A stretch of 13,833 nt of DNA from Congregibacter sp. (GTDB lineage Bacteria > Pseudomonadota > Gammaproteobacteria > Pseudomonadales > Halieaceae). Made by a program: the position numbers and the translations under genes. Below are positions 6,769-13,833 of this stretch, one piece after another. Below the pieces are notes generated by a model. It had not been told where the DNA came from. It was given only the letters and a program-made list of their open reading frames with translations, and ran no database searches. Position 1 is the first letter of the stretch. Each line of letters starts with the position of its first letter. The stretch lies in NCBI GenBank assembly GCA_013911345.1, contig JACETJ010000023.1:1-13833 (forward strand). Reading direction: 5' to 3'.

Positions 6769-8622
6769 TCAGAAGAACAACTCGGTCACATTAAAGGTTA
6801 CCCAGGCGGCGATCCATGCCACGCAGAGGTAAGCGATGACCATCCGCAGCGCCAGTTTCCATGAGTTTGCTTCTCTGGCCAAAATAGCCACGGTGGAAAC
6901 ACACTGCAGGGCAATAGCAAAGAACACCAGCAACGCCAGCCCAGAACCCAGCGGCAATGCACTTGCTTGCACCTGCTCGACCAGCGGCACAATATTATCC
7001 TCAGCCCCTTCGATCCCCATGATGGTGCCAAGCGTCCCGACGAATACCTCTCTCGCCAGAAAGGCGCTGACAATTGCCACCCCATAGCGCCAGTCCAGAC
7101 CCAGCGGCTGGAAGACAGGTTCGATCCACTGTCCAACCATACCCAGCCACGACCCGCCCAAATCCACACCCTGATTTGGGAAGTAGCCCAAAATCCAGAT
7201 CACCACGGTGACGCCAAGAATCACGGCACCGGCCTTGGTCACAAAGTGTTTGGCCCGCTGTAAAGATTTTCTGGCAATGGGCACCAGTGCCGGTATGCGG
7301 TAGGCCGGCAATTCCATCATGAAGGGCATTTGTCCTTCGGAGGGTGACAAGCGATTGACCAACCCTGCGATGACCAGACCGGCGGCCATGCCAAAAACAT
7401 AGATGGCGAAGAGCGTCATGCCCTGCCAGCCGACCAGCCCCCCCAATGCAGTCTCCCGCGGGATGAAAATGGCAATCAGCAAGGTGTACACGGGCAATCT
7501 CGCCGAGCAGGGCATCAGCGGAATCGCAAGATAAGTGAGGAACCTGGCTCGTGGGGATTCGATTGAGCGCGCTGCGTAAATAGCAGGAATCGCGCAAGCC
7601 ACGCCGGACAACATGGGAATAAAACTTTTACCACTGAGACCGAAGAACGCCAGCGGCTTGTGGCATATCAAGGCGGCGCGGGCGAGGTAACCGGAATCCT
7701 CAAGAAGACCGATGACAAACGTCAGCACAAAAATTTGCGGGACAAACACGAGAAACGCACCAATGCCGCTGAAGACCGCATCTGCCACAAAATCAGCGAG
7801 CACGCCGTCGCCGATTAACGGCAATATCCAGCCCCCCAAGCCAATGACTCCGGCTTCCACCGCGTCCATAGCCGGTGCAGACCAGGTAAAGATTGACTGA
7901 AAAAGAATCAGCATGATCAGAGAAAAGGTCAGCCCACCGGACAATGACCCAAGAAAAAACCGGTCCAGTCGAGACTGGCTTTGTAGCAGCCCATCCGCTG
8001 GCGCCCCGTATTGCGCCGCCAAGCGATGCGCCTCGGCGTAGAGAGCGTCGTCAGCAGATCCGCCCTCACTCGCCAAAATCGAGTTGTCATCCGCTATACG
8101 CTGTGGCGCTGCAGCAGGCGGGGGCGACTGAAGGCCCGAGATAATCGCATCGGTCCCCTCCCCAGTGCGCGCTGACGCCACCATCACGGGAGCGCCAATG
8201 GCTTGCGATAATCCCTCAGCGTCGATACTCAGACCGTGGCGTCTGAGAATATCACCCATGTTGGCGACCACCGTGACGGGGCGCCCCTGACGCTGGCAGG
8301 CGTGCACCACCTGCAGACAGAAAAAGAGGCTTTTCTCCAATCGCGTCGCATCGACGATACACAGGACATGCTGCACGTCTGGATCAGCCAGCGACGAATC
8401 AAAATGCCCAACAGCGACCCGCTCTTCCTCCGAGATGGGCCTTAGGGAGTAGGTACCGGGAAAATCTACCAAGTCGAGCTCGGGCAGCTTCGCCAGACGT
8501 CCGATCGAGAGATCTACCGTAATACCGGGATAATTGGCGACCCGCTGGTTCAACCCCGTTAGCCTGTTGAACAGAGCAGTCTTGCCCGAATTGGGTGTGC
8601 CGACCAACAAAACACTAGGCAT
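6769..8622 (-). CDS. feoB: Ferrous iron transporter FeoB, short form
   Basis: FeoB is the inner-membrane Fe(II) permease with an N-terminal GTPase domain. The G motifs are: G1 GTPNSGKT (8-15), G2 Thr35 in YPGITVD, G3 DFPG (53-56, usually DLPG), G4 NMGD (121-124) and G5 SAR (150-152). The membrane part starts at about residue 222. It has the two gate motifs, CAIPAI (343-348) and PCSARLPVY (371-379), each with its Cys, and a third membrane Cys at 574 in LQCVST. At 617 aa it is much shorter than E. coli FeoB (773). Only about 65 residues lie between G5 and the first helix, so the helical spacer domain looks reduced. The ATG at 8622 overlaps the feoA stop by 8 nt and has GGAG 9 nt upstream. The frame is open for 88 more codons, but those overlap feoA and are not FeoB-like. 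Confidence 0.94.
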   Translation of the reverse strand: MPSVLLVGTPNSGKTALFNRLTGLNQRVANYPGITVDLSIGRLAKLPELDLVDFPGTYSLRPISEEERVAVGHFDSSLADPDVQHVLCIVDATRLEKSLFFCLQVVHACQRQGRPVTVVANMGDILRRHGLSIDAEGLSQAIGAPVMVASARTGEGTDAIISGLQSPPPAAAPQRIADDNSILASEGGSADDALYAEAHRLAAQYGAPADGLLQSQSRLDRFFLGSLSGGLTFSLIMLILFQSIFTWSAPAMDAVEAGVIGLGGWILPLIGDGVLADFVADAVFSGIGAFLVFVPQIFVLTFVIGLLEDSGYLARAALICHKPLAFFGLSGKSFIPMLSGVACAIPAIYAARSIESPRARFLTYLAIPLMPCSARLPVYTLLIAIFIPRETALGGLVGWQGMTLFAIYVFGMAAGLVIAGLVNRLSPSEGQMPFMMELPAYRIPALVPIARKSLQRAKHFVTKAGAVILGVTVVIWILGYFPNQGVDLGGSWLGMVGQWIEPVFQPLGLDWRYGVAIVSAFLAREVFVGTLGTIMGIEGAEDNIVPLVEQVQASALPLGSGLALLVFFAIALQCVSTVAILAREANSWKLALRMVIAYLCVAWIAAWVTFNVTELFF

Positions 8623-8884
8623 GAGGCGACGCTCCAAGCGGTCGCACCAACACCTGTTCTGCCAATTCCTGATCAAGGCAGTAAGTTGCGTTACTGACGC
8701 GGAAAACTCGAGGCGCACCAAATCCTGGCCGCTGCTGACAGGAAATTTCCTCACCCGAATGAAAACCAAACTCCTGCAAGCGGCCGCGGTAACGCGTGCT
8801 GAGAGCATCGGTGAAACCGACCAACTCAGCCGGCGTATTGAGCGGCAAATTCCAAAGCGTGAGGGTGTCGATCTTTGCGGCCAC
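8615..8884 (-). CDS. feoA: Ferrous iron transport protein FeoA
   Basis: FeoA is a small SH3-like cytoplasmic protein that works with FeoB in Fe(II) uptake. From the GTG at 8884 it is 89 aa. The family pattern is visible: LTLWNLPLNTPAELVGF near the N-terminus, then RYRGRLQEFGFHSGEEI, matching the usual R-x-RL-x-x-(L/F)GF-x-x-G-x-x-I, then a P-x-G-x-P turn. An upstream ATG at 8914 would add 10 residues, but it lies inside the predicted -10 box. GTG 8884 has GGGAG 6 nt before it, and the family core begins soon after, so I prefer GTG. The gene overlaps feoB by 8 nt (ATGCCTAG), which suggests translational coupling. The Fur box at 8923-8937 implies iron repression. Confidence 0.88.
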   Translation of the reverse strand: MAAKIDTLTLWNLPLNTPAELVGFTDALSTRYRGRLQEFGFHSGEEISCQQRPGFGAPRVFRVSNATYCLDQELAEQVLVRPLGASPHA

Positions 8885-8890
8885 AAAGGG

Positions 8891-8895
8891 CTCCC
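8891..8895 (-). promoter_or_regulatory. Ribosome-binding site that sets the feoA start
   Basis: GGGAG (8895-8891) lies 6 nt before the GTG at 8884. No comparable site precedes the upstream ATG at 8914. Confidence 0.65.
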
Positions 8896-8909
8896 GCAGT
8901 AAAACGCGG

Positions 8910-8938
8910 ATCATACGACCAATGAGAATGATTTTCAG
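8910..8938 (-). promoter_or_regulatory. Predicted feoAB promoter
   Basis: On the minus strand, CTGAAA (8938-8933, 4/6 match to TTGACA) and TATGAT (8915-8910, 5/6 match to TATAAT) are 17 bp apart. The start of transcription is expected near 8903, giving a leader of about 19 nt before the feoA GTG. The -35 begins 5 nt after the greA stop. A Fur box covers the -35 and part of the spacer, which fits repression by blocking polymerase. Confidence 0.65.
8923..8937. promoter_or_regulatory. Fur box in the feoAB promoter
   Basis: TGAGAAT-G-ATTTTCA matches the 7-1-7 Fur consensus TGATAAT-N-ATTATCA at 12 of 14 positions and is nearly palindromic (6 of 7 pairs). It overlaps the -35 of the predicted feoAB promoter. 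Fur-Fe(II) repression of feo operons is well established in gammaproteobacteria, so site and context agree. Confidence 0.75.
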
Positions 8939-8943
8939 TAAGT

Positions 8944-9420
8944 CTAGAGATGCTCGACGGCGTCGATCTCGTAAATCACATCCCCGCCCGGCGCATGCAC
9001 GGTGACTTCATCTCCTTCCATCTTCCCGACCAACGCACGGGCGATGGGAGAGTTCACCGAAATCAGATTGGCTTTGGCATCTGCCTCATCCTCTCCCACG
9101 ATCCGATAGGTGACGGTGCGCTCGTCTTCAACATCGATCAACGTTACCGTGACGCCAAACACAACCTTCCCCGTGGCGGGGATTGTCATGACGTCTATGA
9201 TCTGGGCATGAGACAGCTTGTGCTCAAGCTCCTGAATCCGCCCCTCTGCAAAGCTTTGCTGCTCTCTCGCCGCATGGTATTCGGCGTTCTCTTTAAGATC
9301 CCCATGCTCACGCGCTTCGGCAATTGCCTGCGTGATTCGCGGGCGATCCACCTTCTTGAGACGCTCTAGCTCTTCTCTAAGGGCTTGCTCGCCCTGCACT
9401 GTCATGGGAACGCGGTTCAT
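8944..9420 (-). CDS. greA: Transcription elongation factor GreA
   Basis: GreA enters the secondary channel of RNA polymerase and stimulates cleavage of backtracked RNA. The protein is 158 aa, exactly the E. coli length. The N-terminal coiled coil spans about 1-75, with the highly conserved tip [20 protein letters not shown] (35-54) that carries the acidic pair Asp41/Glu44. The C-terminal FKBP-like domain contains [10 protein letters not shown] and [12 protein letters not shown]. The ATG at 9420 overlaps the carB stop as ATGA, so translation is probably coupled, and carA-carB-greA appears to be one operon. This linkage is familiar from pseudomonads. No terminator follows greA; its stop runs straight into the feoAB promoter, so some read-through into feoAB is possible. 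Confidence 0.97.
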   Translation of the reverse strand: MNRVPMTVQGEQALREELERLKKVDRPRITQAIAEAREHGDLKENAEYHAAREQQSFAEGRIQELEHKLSHAQIIDVMTIPATGKVVFGVTVTLIDVEDERTVTYRIVGEDEADAKANLISVNSPIARALVGKMEGDEVTVHAPGGDVIYEIDAVEHL

Positions 9421-12400
9421 ACGGCGATGCTCTCATGCAAATCCTGTAGTCGACGCACCGTGATGTCTGTCTCCTGCTCCAGCGCCATGCATACCGCCTC
9501 TGCCGCGGCCAGTGTCGTGGTGTAAAACACTCGATGCTGCTCTGCGCTGGCACGGATCGAAGCCGAATCCATAATGGCACGGCGGCCCTCTGTCGTATTG
9601 ATAATCATGGCGGCTTCATCGTTCTTGATCAAATCCACGATGTGCGGGCGACCCTCAGCCACCTTGTTCACTCGTCGCACAGTCAGGCCTGCCTCTTCCA
9701 AAGCGCTTGCGGTACCTCCGGTTGCTGCCAGAGTGAAGCCCTGCGCCACCAGTCTTCTCGCTACGTCCACAGCTGCCGGCTTGTCGACGTCGCGCACACT
9801 GATAAGACATAAGCCGGAGGTGGGCGGATCGTCGCCGGCGCCCAGCTGGGCCCGAGCAAAGGCCGCAGCAAACGTCTCGCCTGTGCCCATAACTTCACCC
9901 GTGGATTTCATCTCAGGACCCAGAATTGGGTCCGTGCCCGGGAACTTGTTAAAGGGCAGCACCGCCTCTTTCACACTGTAATAGGGGGGGACGATTTCTT
10001 TCGTCACACCCTGGCTCTCGAGGCTTTGGCCCGCCATGCATCGTGCCGCGACCTTGGCCAGTGACACACCGACCGCCTTGGAAACAAACGGCACGGTTCG
10101 CGAGGCACGGGGATTGACCTCGATCACATAGATCTCGTCGTCCTGCCACGCCAACTGAACATTCATCAATCCGCAAACGCCGAGTTCCAGCGCCATCTTG
10201 CGCACCACGTCGCGCATGGATTCCTGTACATCGGCAGGCAGGCTATAAGGGGGTAATGAACAGGCCGAATCACCGGAGTGAACACCGGCCTGCTCAATGT
10301 GCTGCATGATGGCGCCAATAACGACCTGTTCGCCGTCACTCACGGCATCGATATCCACCTCAATCGCCGCACTGAGGAAACTGTCCAGCAGCACGGGAGA
10401 ATCCTCGGACACCCTGACGGCATCGTTCATGTAGCGCAACAGATCCTCTTCGCGATACACAATTTCCATGGCTCGGCCACCGAGTACATAAGATGGACGA
10501 ACCACTAGTGGATAACCAATCTCTGCTGCTGCCGCGACAGCCGCCTCGACACTTCGCACCGTCGTATTTGCCGGCTGGCGAAGCGACAACGCCTGAATCA
10601 TTTGCTGGAACCGCTCCCGATCTTCCGCGCGATCAATTTGATCAGGCGTGGTACCGATGATGGGCACACCCGCCGCCTCGAGCGCCCGGGCAAGCTTGAG
10701 CGGCGTCTGACCCCCAAACTGCACGATCACCCCGGTGGGCTGCTCCAGATCAACAATCTCCAGCACATCTTCAAGGGTGACAGGCTCAAAATACAATCGG
10801 TCTGAGGTGTCGTAGTCGGTCGATACGGTCTCAGGGTTACAGTTCACCATGATGGTCTCGTAACCATCCTCCCGCATCGCCAACACCGCATGGACGCAGC
10901 AGTAGTCGAACTCAATCCCCTGGCCGATGCGATTAGGGCCGCCACCGAGCACCAGAATTTTCTTCCGATCGCTGGGTGCTGCCTCACACTCCTCTTCGTA
11001 GGCCGAGTACATGTAGGCAGTGGAGGCCGCAAATTCGGCAGCACAGGTATCGACACGCTTGTAGACAGGCCGAATATCCAACGACCATCGTCGCTCGCGC
11101 ACTGCGGATTCGGTTGTGCCCAACACATCGGCGATGCGCTTGTCAGAAAAGCCTCGGCGCTTGAGCCCCCACATGAGGCTGTGATCAATCCCGTCCGCCG
11201 TCAGTCCAGAGAGCTGTGACTCCCAGCGCACGATGTCATCAATCTGAATCAGGAACCAGGGGTCGACACCCGAGTAGCCGTAAATCTCTTCCAGCTCGAA
11301 CCCCGCACGAAATGCATCCGCGAGGTACCAGATACGATCGGCACCCGGATTAGTCAACCGGTCTACTAATTCAGAGCGGGAGTCTTCGTCCAACACCTGC
11401 ATGCGCGGCTCAAAGCCTGCCGAGTCGACCTCGAGTCCGCGCAGCGCTTTTTGTAACGACTCCTGAAAAGTGCGCCCGATAGCCATCACTTCGCCCACCG
11501 ATTTCATTTGGGTTGTTAGTCGTGGATCTGCGGTGGCAAATTTTTCAAAGGCAAAGCGTGGGATCTTGGTGACCACATAGTCGAGGGCTGGCTCGAACGA
11601 AGCGGGGGTGACTCCGCCAGTGATGTCGTTCTCCAACTCGTCGAGTGAGTAGCCCACCGCCAATTTTGCTGCCACCTTGGCAATCGGGAAGCCGGTCGCC
11701 TTGGATGCCAGCGCCGATGACCGCGAGACACGCGGGTTCATCTCAATCACCACTAGCCGGCCGGTATCAGGGCACTGACCAAACTGGACATTTGAGCCGC
11801 CCGTCTCTACGCCGATCTCGCGCAGCACCGCCAACGAGGCATCGCGCATGATCTGGTATTCCTTATCGGTCAGTGTCTGAGCGGGCGCGACCGTGATGGA
11901 GTCGCCGGTGTGAACACCCATGGCGTCAAAATTTTCTATCGAGCAGACGATGATGCAGTTGTCGTTTTTATCCCGAACAACCTCCATCTCGTACTCTTTC
12001 CAGCCGATCAGAGACTCGTCAATCAGCAGCTCGCTGGTGGGCGAGAGCTCCAATCCCCTGAGGCAGATCTCTTCAAACTCATCTCGGTTATAGGCGATAC
12101 CGCCGCCAGAGCCACCCATCGTAAACGAGGGCCTGATAATGCAGGGAAAGCCAATTTCCTCGTGCACCGTCCAGGCCTCTTCCATACTGTGGGCGAGCCC
12201 AGCACGAGGCGTTTCAAGCCCGATCCGACGCATCGCAATGTCAAATTTCTCGCGATCTTCAGCTTTATCGATGGCTTCCTGTGTGGCGCCGATCATCTCG
12301 ACGCCAAACTTTTCCAATACGCCTTCTGAAGCGAGTTTCAGCGCGCAATTGAGTGCCGTCTGACCGCCCATAGTGGGAAGAACAGCGTCGGGGCGCTCTC

Positions 12401-12638
12401 GCTCGATAATTCTGGCGACCGTCTGCCACTCAACGGGCTCGATATAGGTCGCATCGGCCATAGCGGGGTCCGTCATGATGGTGGCGGGATTAGAATTTAC
12501 TAGGATGACGCGATAGCCCTCCTCCCGCAGGGCCTTACAGGCTTGTGCACCGGAATAATCAAACTCGCAGGCCTGACCGATAACAATCGGCCCGGCGCCC
12601 AGAATCAGAATGCTCTCGATGTCAGATCGACGCGGCAC
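9417..12638 (-). CDS. carB: Carbamoyl-phosphate synthase large subunit
   Basis: CarB makes carbamoyl phosphate from bicarbonate, ammonia (passed from CarA) and two ATP, feeding arginine and pyrimidine synthesis. It is 1073 aa, as in E. coli, with the full four-part layout. The carboxyphosphate ATP-grasp domain (about 1-400) has RPSF (169-172) and EMNPR (299-303). An oligomerisation domain follows (about 401-555). The second ATP-grasp domain (about 556-936) begins [14 protein letters not shown] and has RPSY (714-717) and EVNPR (840-844). The C-terminal MGS-like allosteric domain (about 937-1073) has ATGGT (972-976) and Lys992, the region that binds UMP/IMP and ornithine in E. coli. The start is GTG at 12638, with AGGAG 9 nt upstream. 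carA ends 17 nt before it, and greA overlaps its stop by 4 nt. Confidence 0.98.
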   Translation of the reverse strand: MPRRSDIESILILGAGPIVIGQACEFDYSGAQACKALREEGYRVILVNSNPATIMTDPAMADATYIEPVEWQTVARIIERERPDAVLPTMGGQTALNCALKLASEGVLEKFGVEMIGATQEAIDKAEDREKFDIAMRRIGLETPRAGLAHSMEEAWTVHEEIGFPCIIRPSFTMGGSGGGIAYNRDEFEEICLRGLELSPTSELLIDESLIGWKEYEMEVVRDKNDNCIIVCSIENFDAMGVHTGDSITVAPAQTLTDKEYQIMRDASLAVLREIGVETGGSNVQFGQCPDTGRLVVIEMNPRVSRSSALASKATGFPIAKVAAKLAVGYSLDELENDITGGVTPASFEPALDYVVTKIPRFAFEKFATADPRLTTQMKSVGEVMAIGRTFQESLQKALRGLEVDSAGFEPRMQVLDEDSRSELVDRLTNPGADRIWYLADAFRAGFELEEIYGYSGVDPWFLIQIDDIVRWESQLSGLTADGIDHSLMWGLKRRGFSDKRIADVLGTTESAVRERRWSLDIRPVYKRVDTCAAEFAASTAYMYSAYEEECEAAPSDRKKILVLGGGPNRIGQGIEFDYCCVHAVLAMREDGYETIMVNCNPETVSTDYDTSDRLYFEPVTLEDVLEIVDLEQPTGVIVQFGGQTPLKLARALEAAGVPIIGTTPDQIDRAEDRERFQQMIQALSLRQPANTTVRSVEAAVAAAAEIGYPLVVRPSYVLGGRAMEIVYREEDLLRYMNDAVRVSEDSPVLLDSFLSAAIEVDIDAVSDGEQVVIGAIMQHIEQAGVHSGDSACSLPPYSLPADVQESMRDVVRKMALELGVCGLMNVQLAWQDDEIYVIEVNPRASRTVPFVSKAVGVSLAKVAARCMAGQSLESQGVTKEIVPPYYSVKEAVLPFNKFPGTDPILGPEMKSTGEVMGTGETFAAAFARAQLGAGDDPPTSGLCLISVRDVDKPAAVDVARRLVAQGFTLAATGGTASALEEAGLTVRRVNKVAEGRPHIVDLIKNDEAAMIINTTEGRRAIMDSASIRASAEQHRVFYTTTLAAAEAVCMALEQETDITVRRLQDLHESIAV

Positions 12639-12655
12639 GCTCTAGCACTCCTCAC

Positions 12656-13795
12656 TCATTTTTTTGTCTGCTCCATCGCCGCGATGAACGGCTGGAAGAG
12701 ATTGGCGGCATCGTGAGGGCCAGGACTGGCCTCGGGATGGCCTTGAAAGCTGTATGCGGGCACATCCTTGCGAGCGATCCCCTGAAGCGTGCCATCGAAC
12801 AGGGATCGATGGGTCACCTCAAGTGTGTCGGGAAGGTCCTGCTCGGAGACGGTGAAGCCATGGTTCTGACTGGTCACCATCACGGTGTTATCGCTGAGGT
12901 TTTGCACGGGGTGATTTGCGCCGTGATGACCGAACTTCATCTTCTCGGTTCTGGCCCCGCTGGCCAGCGCCAGAATCTGATGCCCCAAGCAAATACCGAA
13001 CAGCGGAATCGCTCGATCCATCACCTCACGCGCGAGGGTGATCGCATACTCGCAGGGCTCTGGGTCCCCTGGACCGTTGGAGAAAAATATCCCATCAGGT
13101 GCAACGGCCATGACCGCGTCAATCGTCGACTGAGCGGGCATCACGGTGACCTTGCAGCCGAGGTCAACAAGAATACGCAGGATGTTGCGCTTCACACCAA
13201 AGTCCAACGCGACTACCGAGTAAGCCGACGCGCTCCGGTCGGGGGCATCCCCCGCTGTGGCGGGCAGCTGCCAGGTGCCCTCGGTCCAATCATAAGGCTC
13301 TTTTGTCGTCACGACCTTGGCCAGATCCATACCCTTCAACCCGGCGAAGGCCCTCGCCTGCTCCAGCGCCTGTGTCTCATCGACCTCTGCACCCGCCATG
13401 ATGCAACCGCTCTGGGCACCACCGTCGCGAAGAATCCGCGTCAGCTTCCGGGTATCAATGTCAGCAATCGCCACGGTGTTACCGTCAATCAGGTAATCAC
13501 TCAGGCTCTGTTCGGAGCGAAAATTCGAGGCCAGCAACGGCAGGTCACGGATAATCAATCCCGCCGCCTGTATCCCGGTGGATTCCTCATCCTCGCTGGT
13601 GACGCCGGTGTTGCCGATGTGCGGGTAGGTCAGGGTCACGATCTGTCGGCAGTAGGAGGGATCGGTCAGGATCTCCTGGTATCCGGTCATCGCGGTATTG
13701 AAGACCACCTCACCCACTGTTGTGCCGGAAGCACCGATGGAGAGGCCGCGAAAAATCGTGCCATCTTCCAGTGCGAGGACAGCGGGTTGAGACAA
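12656..13795 (-). CDS. carA: Carbamoyl-phosphate synthase small (glutaminase) subunit
   Basis: CarA hydrolyses glutamine and channels ammonia to CarB. The 379-aa protein has the N-terminal CPSase domain ([11 protein letters not shown], then [20 protein letters not shown]) and a C-terminal class I glutamine amidotransferase domain. The triad is complete: Cys269 in GICLGHQ, His353 and Glu355 in [16 protein letters not shown] (240-245) is also present. The start is TTG at 13795. GGGAGG stands 5 nt upstream, the family N-terminus begins there, and no in-frame ATG or GTG occurs between it and the window edge. The coding end is AAA AAA TGA within a run of seven A. carB follows after 17 nt. The promoter and any upstream gene (dapB in pseudomonads) lie outside the window. 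Confidence 0.97.
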   Translation of the reverse strand: MSQPAVLALEDGTIFRGLSIGASGTTVGEVVFNTAMTGYQEILTDPSYCRQIVTLTYPHIGNTGVTSEDEESTGIQAAGLIIRDLPLLASNFRSEQSLSDYLIDGNTVAIADIDTRKLTRILRDGGAQSGCIMAGAEVDETQALEQARAFAGLKGMDLAKVVTTKEPYDWTEGTWQLPATAGDAPDRSASAYSVVALDFGVKRNILRILVDLGCKVTVMPAQSTIDAVMAVAPDGIFFSNGPGDPEPCEYAITLAREVMDRAIPLFGICLGHQILALASGARTEKMKFGHHGANHPVQNLSDNTVMVTSQNHGFTVSEQDLPDTLEVTHRSLFDGTLQGIARKDVPAYSFQGHPEASPGPHDAANLFQPFIAAMEQTKK

Positions 13796-13800
13796 ACGGA

Positions 13801-13806
13801 CCTCCC
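13801..13806 (-). promoter_or_regulatory. Strong ribosome-binding site for the TTG start of carA
   Basis: GGGAGG (13806-13801) lies 5 nt before TTG at 13795. This strong site probably compensates for the weak start codon and fixes the carA start. Confidence 0.75.
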
Positions 13807-13833
13807 AGTCGTTGTTGCCACGCGTGCCAAACG

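Noticed and set aside
8623..8886. 88-codon N-terminal extension of FeoB
   Set aside because: It lies in the feoA coding region in another frame, is Arg/Ser-rich, and the GTPase domain starts at the ATG at 8622.
9417..12638. Long open frames antisense to carB and ftsH
   Set aside because: Low-complexity translations rich in Arg, Ser, Pro and His without domains, typical shadows of GC-rich coding DNA.

Overview
This window is a conserved housekeeping block from a moderately GC-rich gammaproteobacterium. The gene set and order (carA-carB-greA, then yhbY divergent from rlmE-ftsH, then folP-glmM-secG-tRNA-Leu(GAG)) match the backbone shared by Escherichia, Pseudomonas and marine gammaproteobacteria. 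Proteins match the E. coli versions closely, several with the same length (GlmM 445 aa, CarB 1073 aa, GreA 158 aa). carAB next to greA is pseudomonad-like. A marine lineage near Cellvibrionales/Halieaceae is my guess from overall feel; it is not proven by the sequence.

Layout, left to right. Positions 1-263 hold the 5' end of a PEGA-like lipoprotein gene on the minus strand, cut by the window edge. Next come a rho-independent terminator (360-387), tRNA-Leu(GAG) (393-478) and secG, which have their own promoter (921-949). glmM and folP form a tight minus-strand pair behind ftsH. ftsH has a long leader with a heat-shock (sigma-32-like) promoter, and the rlmE gene lies upstream. rlmE is divergent from a short plus-strand pair, yhbY and an unrecognised 114-codon gene. 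That pair converges on feoB. The feoA-feoB operon has a Fur-box promoter placed directly after greA. carA-carB-greA fill the right end and appear to form one operon, with carB and greA overlapping by ATGA. The promoter of carA lies outside the window.

Functionally the block covers carbamoyl-phosphate synthesis (CarAB), transcript cleavage (GreA), ferrous iron uptake (FeoAB), 50S ribosome maturation (YhbY, RlmE), membrane protein quality control (FtsH), folate synthesis (FolP), peptidoglycan/LPS precursor synthesis (GlmM) and protein export (SecG). All but two intact genes are on the minus strand. The accessory parts are feoAB, the 114-aa gene and the lipoprotein.

I found no mobile element, CRISPR array, defence system or toxin-antitoxin pair. 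There is no gene-free stretch longer than 300 bases. The most interesting details are regulatory: the Fur box that redefines the feoA start, the sigma-32-like ftsH promoter with a structured leader, a possible 24-codon ORF between rlmE and ftsH with a synonymous repeat, and many non-ATG start codons.
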